Notes: generated by a model from the letters alone, not told the origin. 64,000 nucleotides of DNA from Ophthalmolycus amberensis (GCA_024529925.1 JAFEUB010000314.1:467001-531000); one strand, 5' to 3'. Positions 35,104 through 48,930 are shown, counted from the first letter of the stretch. Numbers and translations are program-made.

Positions 35104-35299
35104 ATGAATGCAAGTAGAAGTGCATCTTTGTCTTTGTCTTTGGCCGCTCCTCTGATCACAGCATAAGGAGTTTTGTAGCTTTTGGCCCTTTGAGCGAGTT
35201 TGATATCAGTGTCTGATGTGATTCAGCCCCCCCCCCTCCTCCCCCAGTACTCCCAGCTTCTCTCCTCCTGCTTTCTCTCGCCATACTTCAGTAAAAAGA

Positions 35300-35500
35300 C
35301 TGTAGATTATTGTAAACGGCTGCCGAGGGTGGGTCGTCTCCTCGCTCGGCGCTCGCGGTGACGTGTAATACAACTATTCCCCCTAAGATCCACATTAATA
35401 TTTAATCCCCCCCCCCATCCCCTTTCCCGTTTCTTAATAATTCATTAATCGCCGGCTAATTGACGCCGGATAAAAGACTAGCTAACTGGGCTAAGTGTTT
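35300..35500. promoter_or_regulatory. candidate conserved element in efnb3 intron 1, TAAT-rich
   Basis: Clustered homeodomain-type cores include ACATTAATATTTAAT (35391-35406), CTTAATAATTCATTAATCGC (35433-35452) and GGCTAATTGACG (35454-35465), next to a GC-rich segment (GCTCGGCGCTCGCGGTGACG). This is an enhancer-like texture. Confidence 0.3.
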
Positions 35501-36280
35501 CAACTAAAAAAAAAAAAAAAAATCTGTAGAAAAGGCTCCTCAAGAAGAAAAAGAATGACTGGAAACCGTCTTGGCCGGGGCATTGTGTGACTGAGAGTGG
35601 AGTAAGTGTTAGTGGGTCAAACAGGGTGTCGTATCAAAGGAGCGGCATTCCACACGTTTATTGATTGTTTGTATGTTTGGAACCCGACACCCCCCCAAGT
35701 AAACTCCACCCGCAGGTTTCCCCGTCATGAATAATGCATGTCTGCACCGAGGCGTTTCTGGGCTGTGTGGATAAGTAAGCAGGAGCTCGGTAAGCCTACA
35801 CGCATCCTTAGGCGAAATGATTAGAGAATATCCACTCGGTAGTTTTTATTTTATTTCAAGAGCGAGGGAGTGTAAAAACAAGAGAAGGAATGTCGCGGAG
35901 AGGAGAGAAGGAGAGAATATGAACCACATTGCTGGAGCTGCCTTGTTAAAGCGAGCCGGCAGCAGCTCCCTCACTCCCTTTCTCTTCCGATCTCCCCTTC
36001 TCCCTCGGTGAAAAAGAGGAGTGTGTGTAAGTTTACGAGCTGCGAGCAACAGGAGCTGTGAAAAGAGGTTTCAGCTGATGTGGCAGAATGGAAAGGCCAT
36101 GAGGGGGGGTGGGGGGGGGGGAAGGAGAAAAGGGAGCCAATCTGGCCAGAGGCCGGAATCCTTTTCTTTCTTTCTCTCTTTCATTCTTTGGGCATTGCAG
36201 GCAGATGGACACGCAGGTATGCAGACGGACTGTGAAAAATCCGTGAACAGACGGTTCTATTGCATGTTCTCGACAGATGC

Positions 36281-36317
<37 letters not shown>

Positions 36318-36918
36318 TAAAAGAGACTCAAGGGGCTCGACCTCCCCTCCCATCTATGTCGGACACATGTGTAAAGAGTGTGTGGTCCTGATGTATCTCC
36401 TTTGTCGCAGTAAACACAGGAGGGCAGATGTGCTCACACACACAGGAGAGGTGAGGGAAATTGGCAGGCGTCACGGACTGTTGTTCAGCACGGAATTCAT
36501 TCATTATTTTATCACTCGATTATAACTTTATTTGGCAGGGGCAGTGCACATTCATCAACATCATAACAGCTGTAAAGCGCTGTTGTAAATATGCTGGGGT
36601 TAGCTAAAGAACTAATTTACTTCCCCCAGTCCCTGGGGCTTTAGAAGTGACTTTGGGACTTTGGTAATTGTTAAAAGTGCTGATGACTAGGGTGAAGGAG
36701 ATTAAAAGCGTGTGGGCGGGCTGAGCTAGTTCAGAATGTTGGAACGCATGCAGAAACAAGCGGCAACTTATTTGCTCTGGAAGCGCGCGCGCACGGATCA
36801 CAATGGCAGCGGTGGCAACAGTTATCCAGGCCTATAGGTCTGAGGGGGTCACATGTGTCCCAGCATCACTGGGCAGATTGCCCAGGGTGGCTGAACCCAG
36901 AGCCCCTCAACAAAGCCA

Positions 36919-36923
<5 letters not shown>

Positions 36924-36960
<37 letters not shown>
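36924..36960 (+). repeat. (CA)18 microsatellite
   Basis: An uninterrupted CA tract in intron 1. A similar tract is at 36284-36314 and a (TG)16 at 37405-37436. Confidence 0.9.
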
Positions 36961-36962
<2 letters not shown>

Positions 36963-37402
36963 GCCTCTCATTAGCTTGCTTCACAGCACACCCTGCCTAA
37001 GCAGGATCATCCAATCCTCCTGGCAGCATTTGGACTAGGCCAGGTCAATCCTTCTCCCCCCGGGTGACACAGAGAAGCGGACTGGTGGGACGAGGAGCCA
37101 TAATGAAAGTGTGTGTGTGTGGACTTCATAGGCAAGACGGGAGTGCAATCTCGGGGCAGCCTCTGTCACACTGCTGATCGCCTCCTCGATCCTTTCTTTT
37201 TCCTCCCCTCCTCCCCTCCTCCCCTCCTCGCGCCTCCGTTTTTGTTGAGGCTCAGTATCACGAGACTCCCCGCTCCGCTGCTGCCCCGCACGTCTCCACC
37301 ACATTAGGCCGGGCTGGTTTTTCAGCAGCTATATCTCGGCTTCGGCATCATTCCAGCTAAACAGGATGGCAGCAGGAAGGAGTTGACACTCTTGTCATTT
37401 CA

Positions 37403-37437
<35 letters not shown>

Positions 37438-38326
37438 ATGCTGGTTTGTGACAGAGGATGTGCTGGTATGTGTGTATTTGTGCCATGAATACTAAATGGT
37501 GTGTTAGGCTCTCCAGGCTCGAAGCCCTTTTTATTTATGCCATGTGCAAAAAGCCTCTTTATTTTGTCTGCAATTGAGCCAAAACCTTCTCATTTTAATA
37601 CGATTTTTTTCTTTCCCCCAACCTGTTTCCAATAAAAATCAGATTGTTTCAAGTATTTTCCACGATTAAGTTCAAAATATCTCAATCCCAGTGCAGCAAC
37701 CTGTATTATCCTCACTGCTTTCAAGATGCAAGCGCTGTGGAAAATTCTAGAAAGACGTTGATTTCCGACTGGGAACCAGATAAGATGGTTTTTTTCTCTC
37801 CTTTTGAAGAAAATAAGGATTTTAAGACTCTTATAAAGTCCATTTCCCACTGGATAAAAGCCACTAACACCCACTAACAACTGGCTTTTGCCTTCACTCT
37901 GAAAAGTTACAGTCGGCCAATTCATTCCCAGGACAAATGACTGAAGTAGTCACAGGTATTTATCAGCTCCAGCACCAACTGCCTATTTTTAGCGGGTTTT
38001 AAAAAGAGTATTCGACAAAAATGACTTGATTAGATGCTTTTTTTTGCCGTGTCTTTTGAGTCTTTTCCCACCTGCTCTCTCCTCGAGCACCATCATGGTG
38101 GAGTCACCTTTTTGTATAGCCCCGCACATGCTAGCACACAACCTGTAAAATGCAAAACAAAAGACGAAGGTTTCGTCCTCAGCAGCCGGAGTGCATTATT
38201 CCAGTTTCAGCCGTCACTTTCATCAGCATCAAAACTCCATCACTCTCATCCCGTCGTCTCGCCAGTGGACGTCAACGCGCCGCTTTGACTGGATGCCGGC
38301 CCAAAACGGTTTTGCAACTGAATGCT

Positions 38327-38357
<31 letters not shown>

Positions 38358-38619
38358 ACACAAGAGAGACGAATGAGGGAGTTTGAGGGAGTTTGCTGTT
38401 GGACAGCTGTGCCTCGTCACAGCTGAAGTTTTGGCAAACATCTTTGGACCGATATGAGCAAGAGGGCAGAAATGGAAGTGGTGGGCGTCGTCGGGGTCGA
38501 GATGAGGGAAAGAGGAGAGCAGGGTCGGAGAAGGGAATGGAGAGCATGAAAGACGGCGAGGGAAGGCTTGGCTATTTAGAGAGAGATGGATGGTTTGACA
38601 GCGGTAGTGGCTGATGTGA

Positions 38620-38790
38620 CGCAGCCCAGACAGGGAAGAGTGACTGATGAGCTATAGGTCACCACCATGACTAGCTGCTTCCTGCTCACATACAACCGAG
38701 CCGGCCCCTCATTCCTCATTACTGACGCGTCCCATAATATTTATCCCTGTGAAGTGCAGCATGAAACCTGGTAAGCCTTTAAGGAATTCA
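38620..38790. promoter_or_regulatory. candidate conserved element in efnb3 intron 1
   Basis: A complex block includes CATTACTGACGCGTCCCATA and ATATTTATCCCTGTGAAGTG. It lies between low-complexity stretches and has no ORF support. Confidence 0.25.
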
Positions 38791-40491
38791 CTCACTTTTT
38801 GGGCAGACTGGGCTCTTTGATCGACTTGGCGTGGAGCGATTTAAGAGACTGGCAGCTGTTTCCCCGCTCTGTATTTACTACAGCTCATGTGATGAGATGC
38901 CGCGAACACACATTCTGTGCTTCAACTTCACACACACTGTGTTGTGCGACTAGTCGATGCCAAATGCCTCGCAGCAGAACAATGTGTTGATGGACTTAAT
39001 TTGCCAAAAGCTAAATCAATTGCTTTTAAAAGAAAGCTGTGCTGTTCCACTGTATAATCAATATTTGAAGTTCATTGCACTCCAGGATGAAGTGTTGTAA
39101 TTTAGCACCTTTCATATCATAAAATAGTGTGTGTGTGTGTGGGGGGGGGGGGGTAGTAATACAACGAATGCAAGACGTCCAAGTATTTCTTGTGTAAGAG
39201 TCTTATTCAAAAGTCAACTTTGGTTCTGGTCCATTGAGGCGGCAGTCACCCGGTGTCTCTGCCTCGTCTTTGATGGATTTCATCCTGCGCGATTGTTGGT
39301 GCGTCTCGGAGTCGTCGCTCTTTGATTCCGCTAAAAACGCACTCCGAATCACCTGACGTTCGCCTGGGTGCTTTCCTTTTGTTGTGCTCCATTTGTAGCC
39401 GAGGTGGAACACAATGTCACAAAAGCCATGTCAGGAATAACAAGAAGCACACCGTCGAACGACGAAACGGACCTGGAAATGCGAGGCACAGAGCCGGCAG
39501 CTGCTTTATGTAAGTGACGAAGTGGTTACAGGTGGCGTTGTTCTTTAAATAACTCATTTTACATTCATATTTTTGGCATGAGAAACTGCTACCCGGAGAT
39601 TTTCAGAAACGCACAAGAGCCGCAAAAAGTAAGCAGACATGAATTACCCTGCCTGCAAAGGAGTCTGGTAACAAAGCAAAGCAACTATTCAGTGCTACAA
39701 AACCGTGCATGGCTTTTATTTGCGTCGGGGTGGTTAGAGGGGGTGTGGATCCTCTGGCGGTTGCACGAGATGTTTGGTCTCTTGTGTGGGAGACCGGTTT
39801 ACTCCAAAGCATCTTAGCTTGGAGATGGTCTTTACCCGTTGACTTACAATGATCCTCGTGCTAAGAGGCTACAGTAGGGAACCTTGTCCCACGCTGCCCC
39901 TGCTGCTATAACGACTAGTCATCTTGAAACTCGGCTTACTTCTAGACAAACGCATGTATTACCCCATATGAGCACCGGCCTGCTGCTCTACCTCAGATGT
40001 TTCGTAATATCAGCCATCCCTAACGCCCAGCACCTTGATTGTTTTCCCAGGCTTCACGCTTTCTTCTCTTTTGATGCTTGTAGGTGTGTGTGTGTGTGTG
40101 TGTGTGTGTGAACATATGCATCGTTCTAATTAGGAGGTAAAAGACCGTTCAGTCCATCTGGCTTTGGCATTAGCCAATCGGTGTTACAGTCTATGGGGAA
40201 ACTGACCTTGGCGAGTTGCGCGGAGGAAAAACATTCTGCTCCATTTTTCTGGGTTCTGCATTGAATATAATTTAAGTGGGATTGACGTAAAAAAAAAAAA
40301 AGCAAGATTGAGATGGATTCTTCACTTTTGGATGCAGAAGGTTTGGGCTTCATGTGGGGCAGCTATAGTGTGCAGGGATCACATACTGACTTGGGCAAAG
40401 GAAACCTTTGTCTACAGGTTTCTTGCTCATTTTACTTTGAGCGCAACAATATATATTTCAGTTTCAGCATTACATTCAGAATACTGTTCTC

Positions 40492-40660
40492 TTAAAGGAG
40501 CAGTTCCACATCTCTGGAAATATGCTAATACGCAGCGTTGCTCGAGATCTCAACACCACTCTTATGTCTTTGTGTAAAGTATGGAGCTGGAACCAGAAGG
40601 TGGTTATCTTAGCTTAGCATAAAGACTGGAAGCAGAGGGAATATGTTAGCCTGATGAAAT
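40492..40660 (+). mobile_element. short teleost repeat (TTAGCTTAGCATAAAGACTGGA type)
   Basis: It begins TTAAAGGAGCAGTTCC and contains CACCACTCTTATGTCT, GTATGGAGCTGGAACCAG and the diagnostic CTTAGCTTAGCATAAAGACT, followed by GAAGCAGAGGGAA...TTAGCCTGATG. I recognise these blocks as a frequent fish short repeat. It is non-coding and diverged. Confidence 0.65.
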
Positions 40661-41656
40661 TCTATCCGACGGGACTCAGGCAGAATAAATTTTCACGTAC
40701 CAGCAAATATATTAAAGTTCTATTCACGTACTCAGACTAAAAATAACTTATTATACATGTTGAACATTGTTGTAAAGTTCTACTGTTACCGTGCGTATTA
40801 GCTTGGTGGCTGGCATGAGTCACTTGTCATAGGCGGCGTATTGTAGTATGTGTGGATATTGAAATATCATATCAATAAATTAGATCAACTGGATTACTTT
40901 GTTGCAAAAAGGCATGCGATTGATGAAAAAGTGATGCTGTGTGGCAGAGAAGAGGCTCAAGAGCGAGCAATACAAACGATATGAAACACTAGAGTGGTTT
41001 GCAGACTTTCTCCCTCACTGAGGTATCATGTCGTGTTTCCCGTTCCTCCCCGAATGTTAAAGCAACTAGAGAAGGAGACATGACTCCATCGGCTTTAGTT
41101 GGATTACATTGACCTCTTTGGACTAACAAAGTCCAGCTCGCTGGGTTCATGAACCACTTTCAAACCTGCATCAGTCAACCTCCAAAATGCATGGGTGTCA
41201 AACTGAAAACACCAGGCTGTTTGTCGGACATTTTGCCAATAAAAGTGTTTCCACCTGAAGCGATGATTTAAGGCCAAGCACAGAAGTAAACTAGCGGACT
41301 GCCTCCAAATGGTCTTCTTCTTGTTGCAGTACATGGAGTGCAGCGCAGTGCTTTGTTGTGTAGGACAAGTAACTCCAACACGATCCATCTTGTATAGAAA
41401 GAACGGTGAAGTGGATTGTTGTTACCCCCGTCCACATGGCCTCATCCGATACCCCGGCAATGGCTTTAAATCACGACAGAGCTGCTTCTTTATTGTTTTT
41501 TTTACCCTCCTTTGCTCTGTGTCTCTGTCTCTCTTTCTTTCTCTGTCTCTCTTGCCTTTGTCCTGATGTCTTGCAGTCGCAGCGTTAACACACACCAGCA
41601 TTCATACTCACTGGCATACACACAGACAGGCATGCATGCACACAGTGGAGGGCTTG

Positions 41657-41660
<4 letters not shown>

Positions 41661-41695
<35 letters not shown>

Positions 41696-41700
41696 ACACA
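41661..41700 (+). repeat. (CA)n microsatellite
   Basis: A CA tract with one TACA interruption. It follows CA-rich flanking sequence and precedes a 400-bp pyrimidine-rich stretch (41740-42110). Confidence 0.9.
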
Positions 41701-43022
41701 TACTCATGCATGCACAGATGAACTGTTGAATTTCTTCAGAGGTACCCCCCTCCCCCCCTTCTCTCTCTCCGTCAGTAACGTATCCCTCACTCCTTCCTTT
41801 TCTACTCTCCCTCCTTCACTTCATCCTCCTCCCTCCGCTCCCCGTGAACAAAAGAGCCAAGAGCCCCCCCCCCCCCCCCACAGCGCTTTCACTGAAAGCC
41901 CTCACACACACACACACTCGGCTCTTGGGCTCCGCACTCTCCCACACGCACTCTTACCCCTCTCGTCGTCTGTAAAACCGGTCCACTTCTCCGCACTAAT
42001 CCCCCCTTCATTTCTTTTGTCTTTCCTTTCACTTTCTCTCTCGTTGCCTGCCTCACCACCAGTGTGCATTTCCTTCTCTGCATATCTAGCCGTTATATCA
42101 TGTTTCAACTAGTTGGCAGACAGTAAAATGTATTCCCTTCTTAAAAAAAAGAAAGAAAATAATTGCTTTCTTCTTCTCTTTTCCCCCCCCTCAGTTTGTC
42201 TTATTCTTGGTGGGTGGCTTTTTGATGTGTAGTCTCTGTTTCTTCTCATTCGCTCATCACTGTCCAGCCGTAAAATAGGTCCTCTGTAGTGAAGACAGGA
42301 TGAATAATCGTGATTGCCTGTCACTGCGGAGTCAAAGTAATTTGGGAGTGACTGTGAGCCGGAGCTCGGGCCGCACACACACACACACACACACACATGA
42401 ACAGATGTACCACTCCCTCAAAATCATGAAGCCATTCCCTCATTAGCTACCCCGTCCTCTAACCTCTCCTCCAAAAATCGTTCGTATTCTTTATCAGTCT
42501 TGCTCTCCATCGGAGTGCAGCTGTATTGCAGGTCCCCAGCCACAGGAGGGTGGGGGGGGGGGGACAGATGGATCGCTGTCCTTTCTTTCTTTCTTTCATC
42601 CTTCCTTTATTTCCTCCCTCTCTCCCTACTTCCCCACAAAGCAAATCATGCCAGAAGAATGCTGGTGAGCAAGGGGGGGAAAAGGGGGGACGATGGGACA
42701 AAAGCCTTACTTTTCGACAGTCTCTCTCTTGTGTCCTTTGGTTTTCACTTGATGGATGGCTGGAACCACCGTGGGTCACTGTGAGGAACACCTGCAGTCC
42801 CGTACCTTGTTGCGTGCATGTTCCCGTTGCGTGGCACTGATAACTCTCTGGCTGTACGGTCTTGGCGGTTGAAAAGTACTCGTGTGTGTGTTTCCTTACA
42901 AGCTAACATACGCAGCTGCTGGTGTTTGTATTTGGTTCCCCATTCTGTGTGTTTCAGCAAAGCCACTGGTCCCAGTTAGGCCTATAGCCCATCTGGAGAC
43001 TTAGTCTTGGGTGGCCGTTGTA

Positions 43023-43057
<35 letters not shown>

Positions 43058-45010
43058 ACAGCTGAGCATTGCAAAGCGTCCAGTCTCAGAGCTGGAACTT
43101 GGTAAATCACACATTATCTGACTGAATCAAAGCCTTAACATAGCTGATTCAGAGTGGCCAAACAATGGCGCTATCACGCATAAGTGCTGTAATTCAACAG
43201 TTTAAATTTTTTTTTTTTATCTCCTTATAATCAAAACCTTTGCTTTTCTCCTTATGCTTCCTGTTAAAGTAATCACTGCTGTGACGGGCGCGCTAACTCT
43301 ATTATGGTGGTACTTAGCTAGAACAAAAGAATTCACTGAAGGTCTTGTTTAAGTGCTTCTGCACCCTCATGATGCCCTTGCATGCTGAATAGAGTTGTGT
43401 CTTTGTGTTTGTGTGTGTGTGTGCACGCAAGTGTGATTGTGTGGATGTCAGGCATGCGTCATGCGTGGGTGCGTGCACTTGTGTACATGCCCTGCGTGGG
43501 TTTGTGTACACCCCCCCCCCCCACCATGCTGCTTACCATCCACCCCCCCCACCCCTGTCCCTCCATCGCCGCATTAAGCATTATTTTCAAAACAACACAA
43601 TCATGAGAGACAAAGCAAGGTTTCTGAGCGAGCATGAAAAGAGAGCGTGGAAACAACAGGAACTGGCCTGTACCACTTGACCCCATCGAGGGAGGGGCGG
43701 TGATGAGGTGGGGGGGGTGCAAACCAGGGGAGAGACAATCCCTGCAGCCAAAGCGGCCTCCGTGTGCTCGGGCTCTGACGTGCCGTGCTGGCCTGTCAAT
43801 CACTCAACAAAGCTGTCTGTAAGGGGATTATGAACCCACGGACCCTCCCTCCTCTCTCTCACCCCTCTCCTTTCCTCCTCCCATTGCCTTTTCCCCCTTC
43901 TTCCTTTCTTGCATCCTGCCCCTGTTTTCCACCTTCAAACCTGCCCGTCAGTCCCCTTGTCCGCTGTCCCCTTGCAAGAAAGTGCGTCTTTCTCCCAACA
44001 CACATTCTGCTTTGCTGTCTGAAGCTTAGTTTATCTCCAGCTTTCCATCCGTCCTCCCTCCGTCCTCCGTAAGCCCCGTTTCTCTCTCTCTCTAAAGCCC
44101 GTCTCGCTCTTTCTCTATCTCTTCGTCCCACCCGTGCGTTATGCCTCACCTAGACAAGGGACAGGTGTGTGTGTGTGTGTCTTGTGTGTGTTTTTAGGAG
44201 GTGTCAGGTGTCCCATACTCAGGCTGAGGAAATAGTCCCTGCACCCGATACACACGAAACAGTCGAGCCTTGATCGACACCTCAGACTTTCTGTCCTTTT
44301 CGTGGCCCGTGCACCCTGAAAACACACCGAGCGGCCGTCTGGCTAAACGTCACCTCTCCCATAAATGTGATGAATGGCTCTCCGTCCTATCTTATCTCTC
44401 CGTCCTTAACCATGCTGTTTTTAAACCCAACCACTGCTTCCACCGGCTCATGCGGGTGGTGACAGAAGCACCTCCTCCAGCAGTCACCCTCCATTAGTTC
44501 CCAGTTTCTCCCTCACCGACTATCTCTCCATCTATCTGTCTGTTAAACGTCCGTTTAGTTTAAACGTCTGTCAGTGCGCGGACGAGCTTTCGCTCTTCAC
44601 TTCCTTTAACCGGCTCGCCCACCTGTGGGCCTGCTTTGTCTCTCTCTGTCACCTTTTGTTTTTAACTTCCCTCTCTGTTTTGCATGAGCAATCTCTCTTT
44701 CCCGTTTGTCCGCTCACTGGTAGTTTGGCCGGTTTGGCCGGTGGATTATGGTAATTGGTTAATCTGGCACAATCCTGTGAATATTCCTGCTACTTTAATC
44801 CAGCATCCAGCAGTCGGCCTGCATCGGAGGAATGAAGGGTGGTCTTTCTGTTGGTAGTAGTGAAACAGATTAGGGTCAGGGTTTTTACAGTTTCACATTA
44901 ACTTTTAATTCAAGTTCAGTTAAATAGCAGTTTGGCTCACATTTTTAGGGCAGTTGTTATTTATTTATAGGTTTATTTTTAGTCTATTTCAATGTAACAT
45001 TTGAAATGTA

Positions 45011-45440
45011 GTTAAAGGAGACGTATCATGCTCGTTGTCAGGTTCATGCTTGTATTTTGGGTTTCTACTAGAACCTGTTTACATGCTTTAATGTTCAAAA
45101 CAACGCATTATTGTTCTCATACGGTCTGACTGAAGATATCTGTATACACACTCTGTCTGATATGCTCCGTTTTAGTGCCTGTCTCTTTAAGCCCTCCTCC
45201 CGGAAAAGCTCAGTCTGCTCTGATTGGCTTGCGAAAAAAAACATGGCATACCTTTTGTAAAGGTAGTTCTCAAGCCGTGGGCGGTATATTTCAATGAGCC
45301 TCGCATGTTTTCTGATCCAGGCAGCCCCTAAAAAACTTCTTATTTCACAGTTCATGGCTTGATAGGGACTCCAGATAACCAGATGTATGTGCACAAACAC
45401 TGACAACCTTTAAAAAACCTTCCCAAAAAGTCATTTTTAT
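45011..45440 (+). mobile_element. short teleost repeat (AGACGTATCATGCTC...TCTTTAAGCCC type)
   Basis: It starts GTTAAAGGAGACGTATCATG. It includes TTTTGGGTTTCTACTAGAAC, GCTCCGTTTTAGTGCCTGTC, TCTTTAAGCCCTCCTCC, TCTGCTCTGATTGGCT, GGGACTCCAGATAACCAGAT and GTGCACAAACACTGACA. This block order is a familiar fish repeat of about 400-450 bp. No transposase is encoded. Confidence 0.7.
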
Positions 45441-45699
45441 TTGGGATCAGTTATGTAAGAAACATCTCTGTATGTTGGCAGAGAAATATTATTTTTGTTA
45501 TTTTATTTAATATCCTCACGGGCAAGATGTGATTTACTTTTTTCTACCGTCATTCTAAATCTAATTAGTTGATCCAAAAGTGTTTTTTCATGGATAGATT
45601 TAGACTCCTTGTTAACAGTAATAACCCTGAAGGAAACCATGACGCAAAGAGACTTAAATTAAAAACAGGGGGGAAAAAACCTGATGAAGAGACGCCGAC

Positions 45700-46520
45700 A
45701 TTTAACAGCCATTCATTTCACCATTAAGAAAGCACCATTCGACAACGACGAAGAGTGAAAGTGAGCGAGATGGGAGACGAGGCAGATAGCGTGAGACTTA
45801 ATGCGGGTGACAGGGTTGTTATCTAGCAGGCGGCTGATGGTTTTAACGGCTGTATTATCTTGTGTATCTTATATTGGATTAAGCTTCATTCTCACGCGCG
45901 TCGCACCCTGCTTGACGCTCTGATTAAAGACATCCACTGGCTGAGGGACTGAGAGAATTGAGAAAGGAGTGTAAAGAATGGAGAGAGGGATGGGAAAAAT
46001 AGGGTGAGGAGCAGTGCTCGGGATCAGCCTGGACCACCACTCTCTAATGCATTATTGTAGGCATGAGGCTGACCCGAGAACAAATACTACGCTGCATTTT
46101 CCTACAGAAGGCTCCCTCTGGTTTCGCGGCTATAAAACTTTTAATGTGACGCAGCGGCACACTTTGGCACAATTAAAGTGGGCTTATTGGGCCCGTGGAA
46201 AAAAGGAAAAAGGGCAATATAAGCAAGCATCGGCCAAAATAGTCTGGTTTACTGCTCAAACAAGCCAAGAGAGGTGAAGGGGGAGAGGTGAGAGGAGGTG
46301 TGAGACAATATGAGGCCTGGCTCAATCAGAAAACTGCTGGAGAAGACCTGAGATTTCTGCTCGCACCTCCAAATTCCTCTGGCTATAAATATTATGCACA
46401 TGAGCCCAGCAGGTAAATTGTGCTAGTGTTTTGTATTGTGAATCAGCAATTCATACCCTCAAATTATTACTACAATTATTTCGCGTTATTTATGCCCACG
46501 CATGTGCATGCAGCTGTTTT
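45700..46520. promoter_or_regulatory. candidate conserved non-coding block in efnb3 intron 1
   Basis: More than 800 bp lack any microsatellite, rare in this intron. Segments include GGATTAAGCTTCATTCTC (45877 region), ATAAAACTTTTAATGTGACG (46131 region), ACAATTAAAGTGGGCTTATT (46170 region) and GGCTATAAATATTATGCAC (46380 region). Confidence 0.3.
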
Positions 46521-46738
46521 TTACTCCAGTTCAAGCACCGATGATGGAGGGAGCAAAGGTGGAAACCAGAATGAAAAAAAAATGTAAAAAAGGAAGCAAG
46601 GTGAGAACGTGTCGTACCTCTTATTAGAAACTGTCTCTGATCTATTTGCTCTCATCTCACACTTCCGCCTGTGAACGCCACTTTCTCTCTCTCTCTCTCC
46701 TTTTTTTACGCGCTCTCATTCTCCCCCATTCTCTCCCC

Positions 46739-46742
<4 letters not shown>

Positions 46743-46779
<37 letters not shown>
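46743..46779 (+). repeat. (CT)18 microsatellite
   Basis: A CT tract inside a longer pyrimidine-rich segment, 46680-46870. (CA)n follows near 46939-46983. Confidence 0.9.
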
Positions 46780-46781
<2 letters not shown>

Positions 46782-47756
46782 ATCTTCTCAAATTCTCACC
46801 CTCCGCTTGTAACTATCTCTCGCTATTTCTCACGCGTTCTCTCGTTCATACCCCGCAGTCTCTCACCAGCAAAAAAAAAAGACGAGAAAAACTTCTCATG
46901 CTCAGTTTGGTGTGCAGCCTGTCAAGCTTGCTTTGAATACACACACACACACACACCCACACACACGCACGCACGCACACACAGCAGCATATACTCCTAT
47001 AGCTCAAGCATACAGCCAAGGGAATAATAGAATCAAGGAATACTCTGAGATAAAGTCGAGGAGGGGGGCGAATAAAAGGATAAAGCAGACTGAGAGGGAT
47101 TGAGAGCTTCATATTATTAATTTAGCTCTAGAAAGAGAGAGGGAATTTCGTTCAATCCCCCCCCCTACACCGCTGCTTCCATAGAGCTCCATAGTGGCAC
47201 ACAATGGAGAGATTGGAGCAGGAGGGGGGAAACAGAGAGGTAGATAATCCATCCCTGTATAAAGCATGGAGTTAACTGTTTCATAGCACCGGCTTGGTCT
47301 GCCTTTATTCCTCCGCCATCATGCCTCTCGATCTAATTTCCGTCTATCTTTCGTTTGCTTTTACGTACTTACCTTCATTTGTTTTGTCTTCTTCGTCTCC
47401 GTCCTTCCATCCCTCCCGTGGTTCCTCCATCTACCTCTCTGTGGGCTCTCTCCCTAATCCTCCCACATCTCTTCCAGACCTATAGACTAGAATAAACCTG
47501 CCCACACGCAGCCAAGATTGGGTTTGTGTCTGTTCCTGCACACACACGCACACACACACACGGCTCTCTGTGTCCTATATGCATGCGTCACATGCCAGCG
47601 AATGATTTCGGAGTGCGGGTGGGGGGGGGGGGGGGGGGAGCCCAGATCCAGCTCTTTGTATGAACCTGATTGATAGGTGTGTCTGACCTTTAGCACCTCT
47701 CGAGAAATCCAACAAGTCATTCTCTATAACCTTATATTTAGTCCCCTCTGTATCTG

Positions 47757-47792
<36 letters not shown>

Positions 47793-48109
47793 CCAGACGT
47801 TCCCTGGATGGAAACCTAATTCTGTCTTTTCTTTCCCTCCTTTTCAAAAACCCTCCCAATTACAGCCACTCCATTCTCCACCTCCCTCCCTTTCTCCTTC
47901 CTCCCCTCCCTCCTTTCTTAACGAGCAATCTCGTTAATGTCAGAGCGTCTCTTTCTCTCTCGTTCTTTCTTTCATTCAGGCTTTTGGCCTATAGAGAGAG
48001 AGAGAGAGAGAGAAGGAGAGATATGAAGAAGTAGAGATAGAGAAATCAGAGCTCAGCTGAAAGAACAAGTGCTGGATGAAAGAGGTTGAGGGGGGAAGGC
48101 AGGGTGTGG

Positions 48110-48314
48110 GCAGAGAGAAGCCAGAGCCTCCATAATAATGGCCAGGCAAGTGTGTGAGATTACTGCCCCGGTTTCAGGGGGGACATAATTATATGGTGCA
48201 CAGGCTGTCGGAACGAATGAGAAGAGGGGGCTGTATTTAGTGATGCACCACTGAGAGATTGGTGAGGCGAGGGCGATGACTAAATCTTCACCACAGCTTG
48301 GCCGCTTCCAGACC

Positions 48315-48345
<31 letters not shown>

Positions 48346-48930
48346 TCGTTCGTGGGATGAGTAATGTTAAGCCATTGAACGCTGTAAATTATTCAGAGGC
48401 TTCATGCATGGAAACATTATAATTCCATGTCTGAGTGTGAATTACCCTCCGTTTTACCCCCAGGCACATATCTCACTCTAGCCCAAGGCCTCATGGGAGA
48501 TTAAATGGAGTAAATACTATGGAAGCTGGACCAGCATATAAACCACATACATCCCAGCGGGACGTGACACCTCAGCTGTACTCTGAAAGGAGTCTGTTTG
48601 AATCCATCTAACTGCTTGTTATCTCTGTCTGCTCCCAAGTGTCCCACAAGCCCTAACCAAGAAGAAATGACCAAATTAAAATCCGGCCCTTCTGGTGATT
48701 GGTGTCAGGCGGTTCAAGCCCGCGCTGCCCACCGAGTAAGGGCCGCAGGTGTTTCCAATTCATCCAGTTCAATTACTGCAGTGTCCTCTCACTGGGATGT
48801 TATTTACTGTCTGTCCCTCTCCTCGAATCCTCCTTATTTTGAGATCTCCGAAATAGATATAAATATCTCCGTAATATCAGTGCAGAGATATGTTGGCAAC
48901 TTTTTAGTTTTACAGTAAATGAACCCCAGG
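48110..48930. promoter_or_regulatory. candidate conserved non-coding block in efnb3 intron 1
   Basis: A run of complex sequence broken only by (TG)n at 48318-48338. It includes CCATAATAATGGCCAGGCAA, GACATAATTATATGGTGCAC and GGGAGATTAAATGGAGTAAA. The open frame at 48598-48918 lacks splice sites or a family match. Confidence 0.3.
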
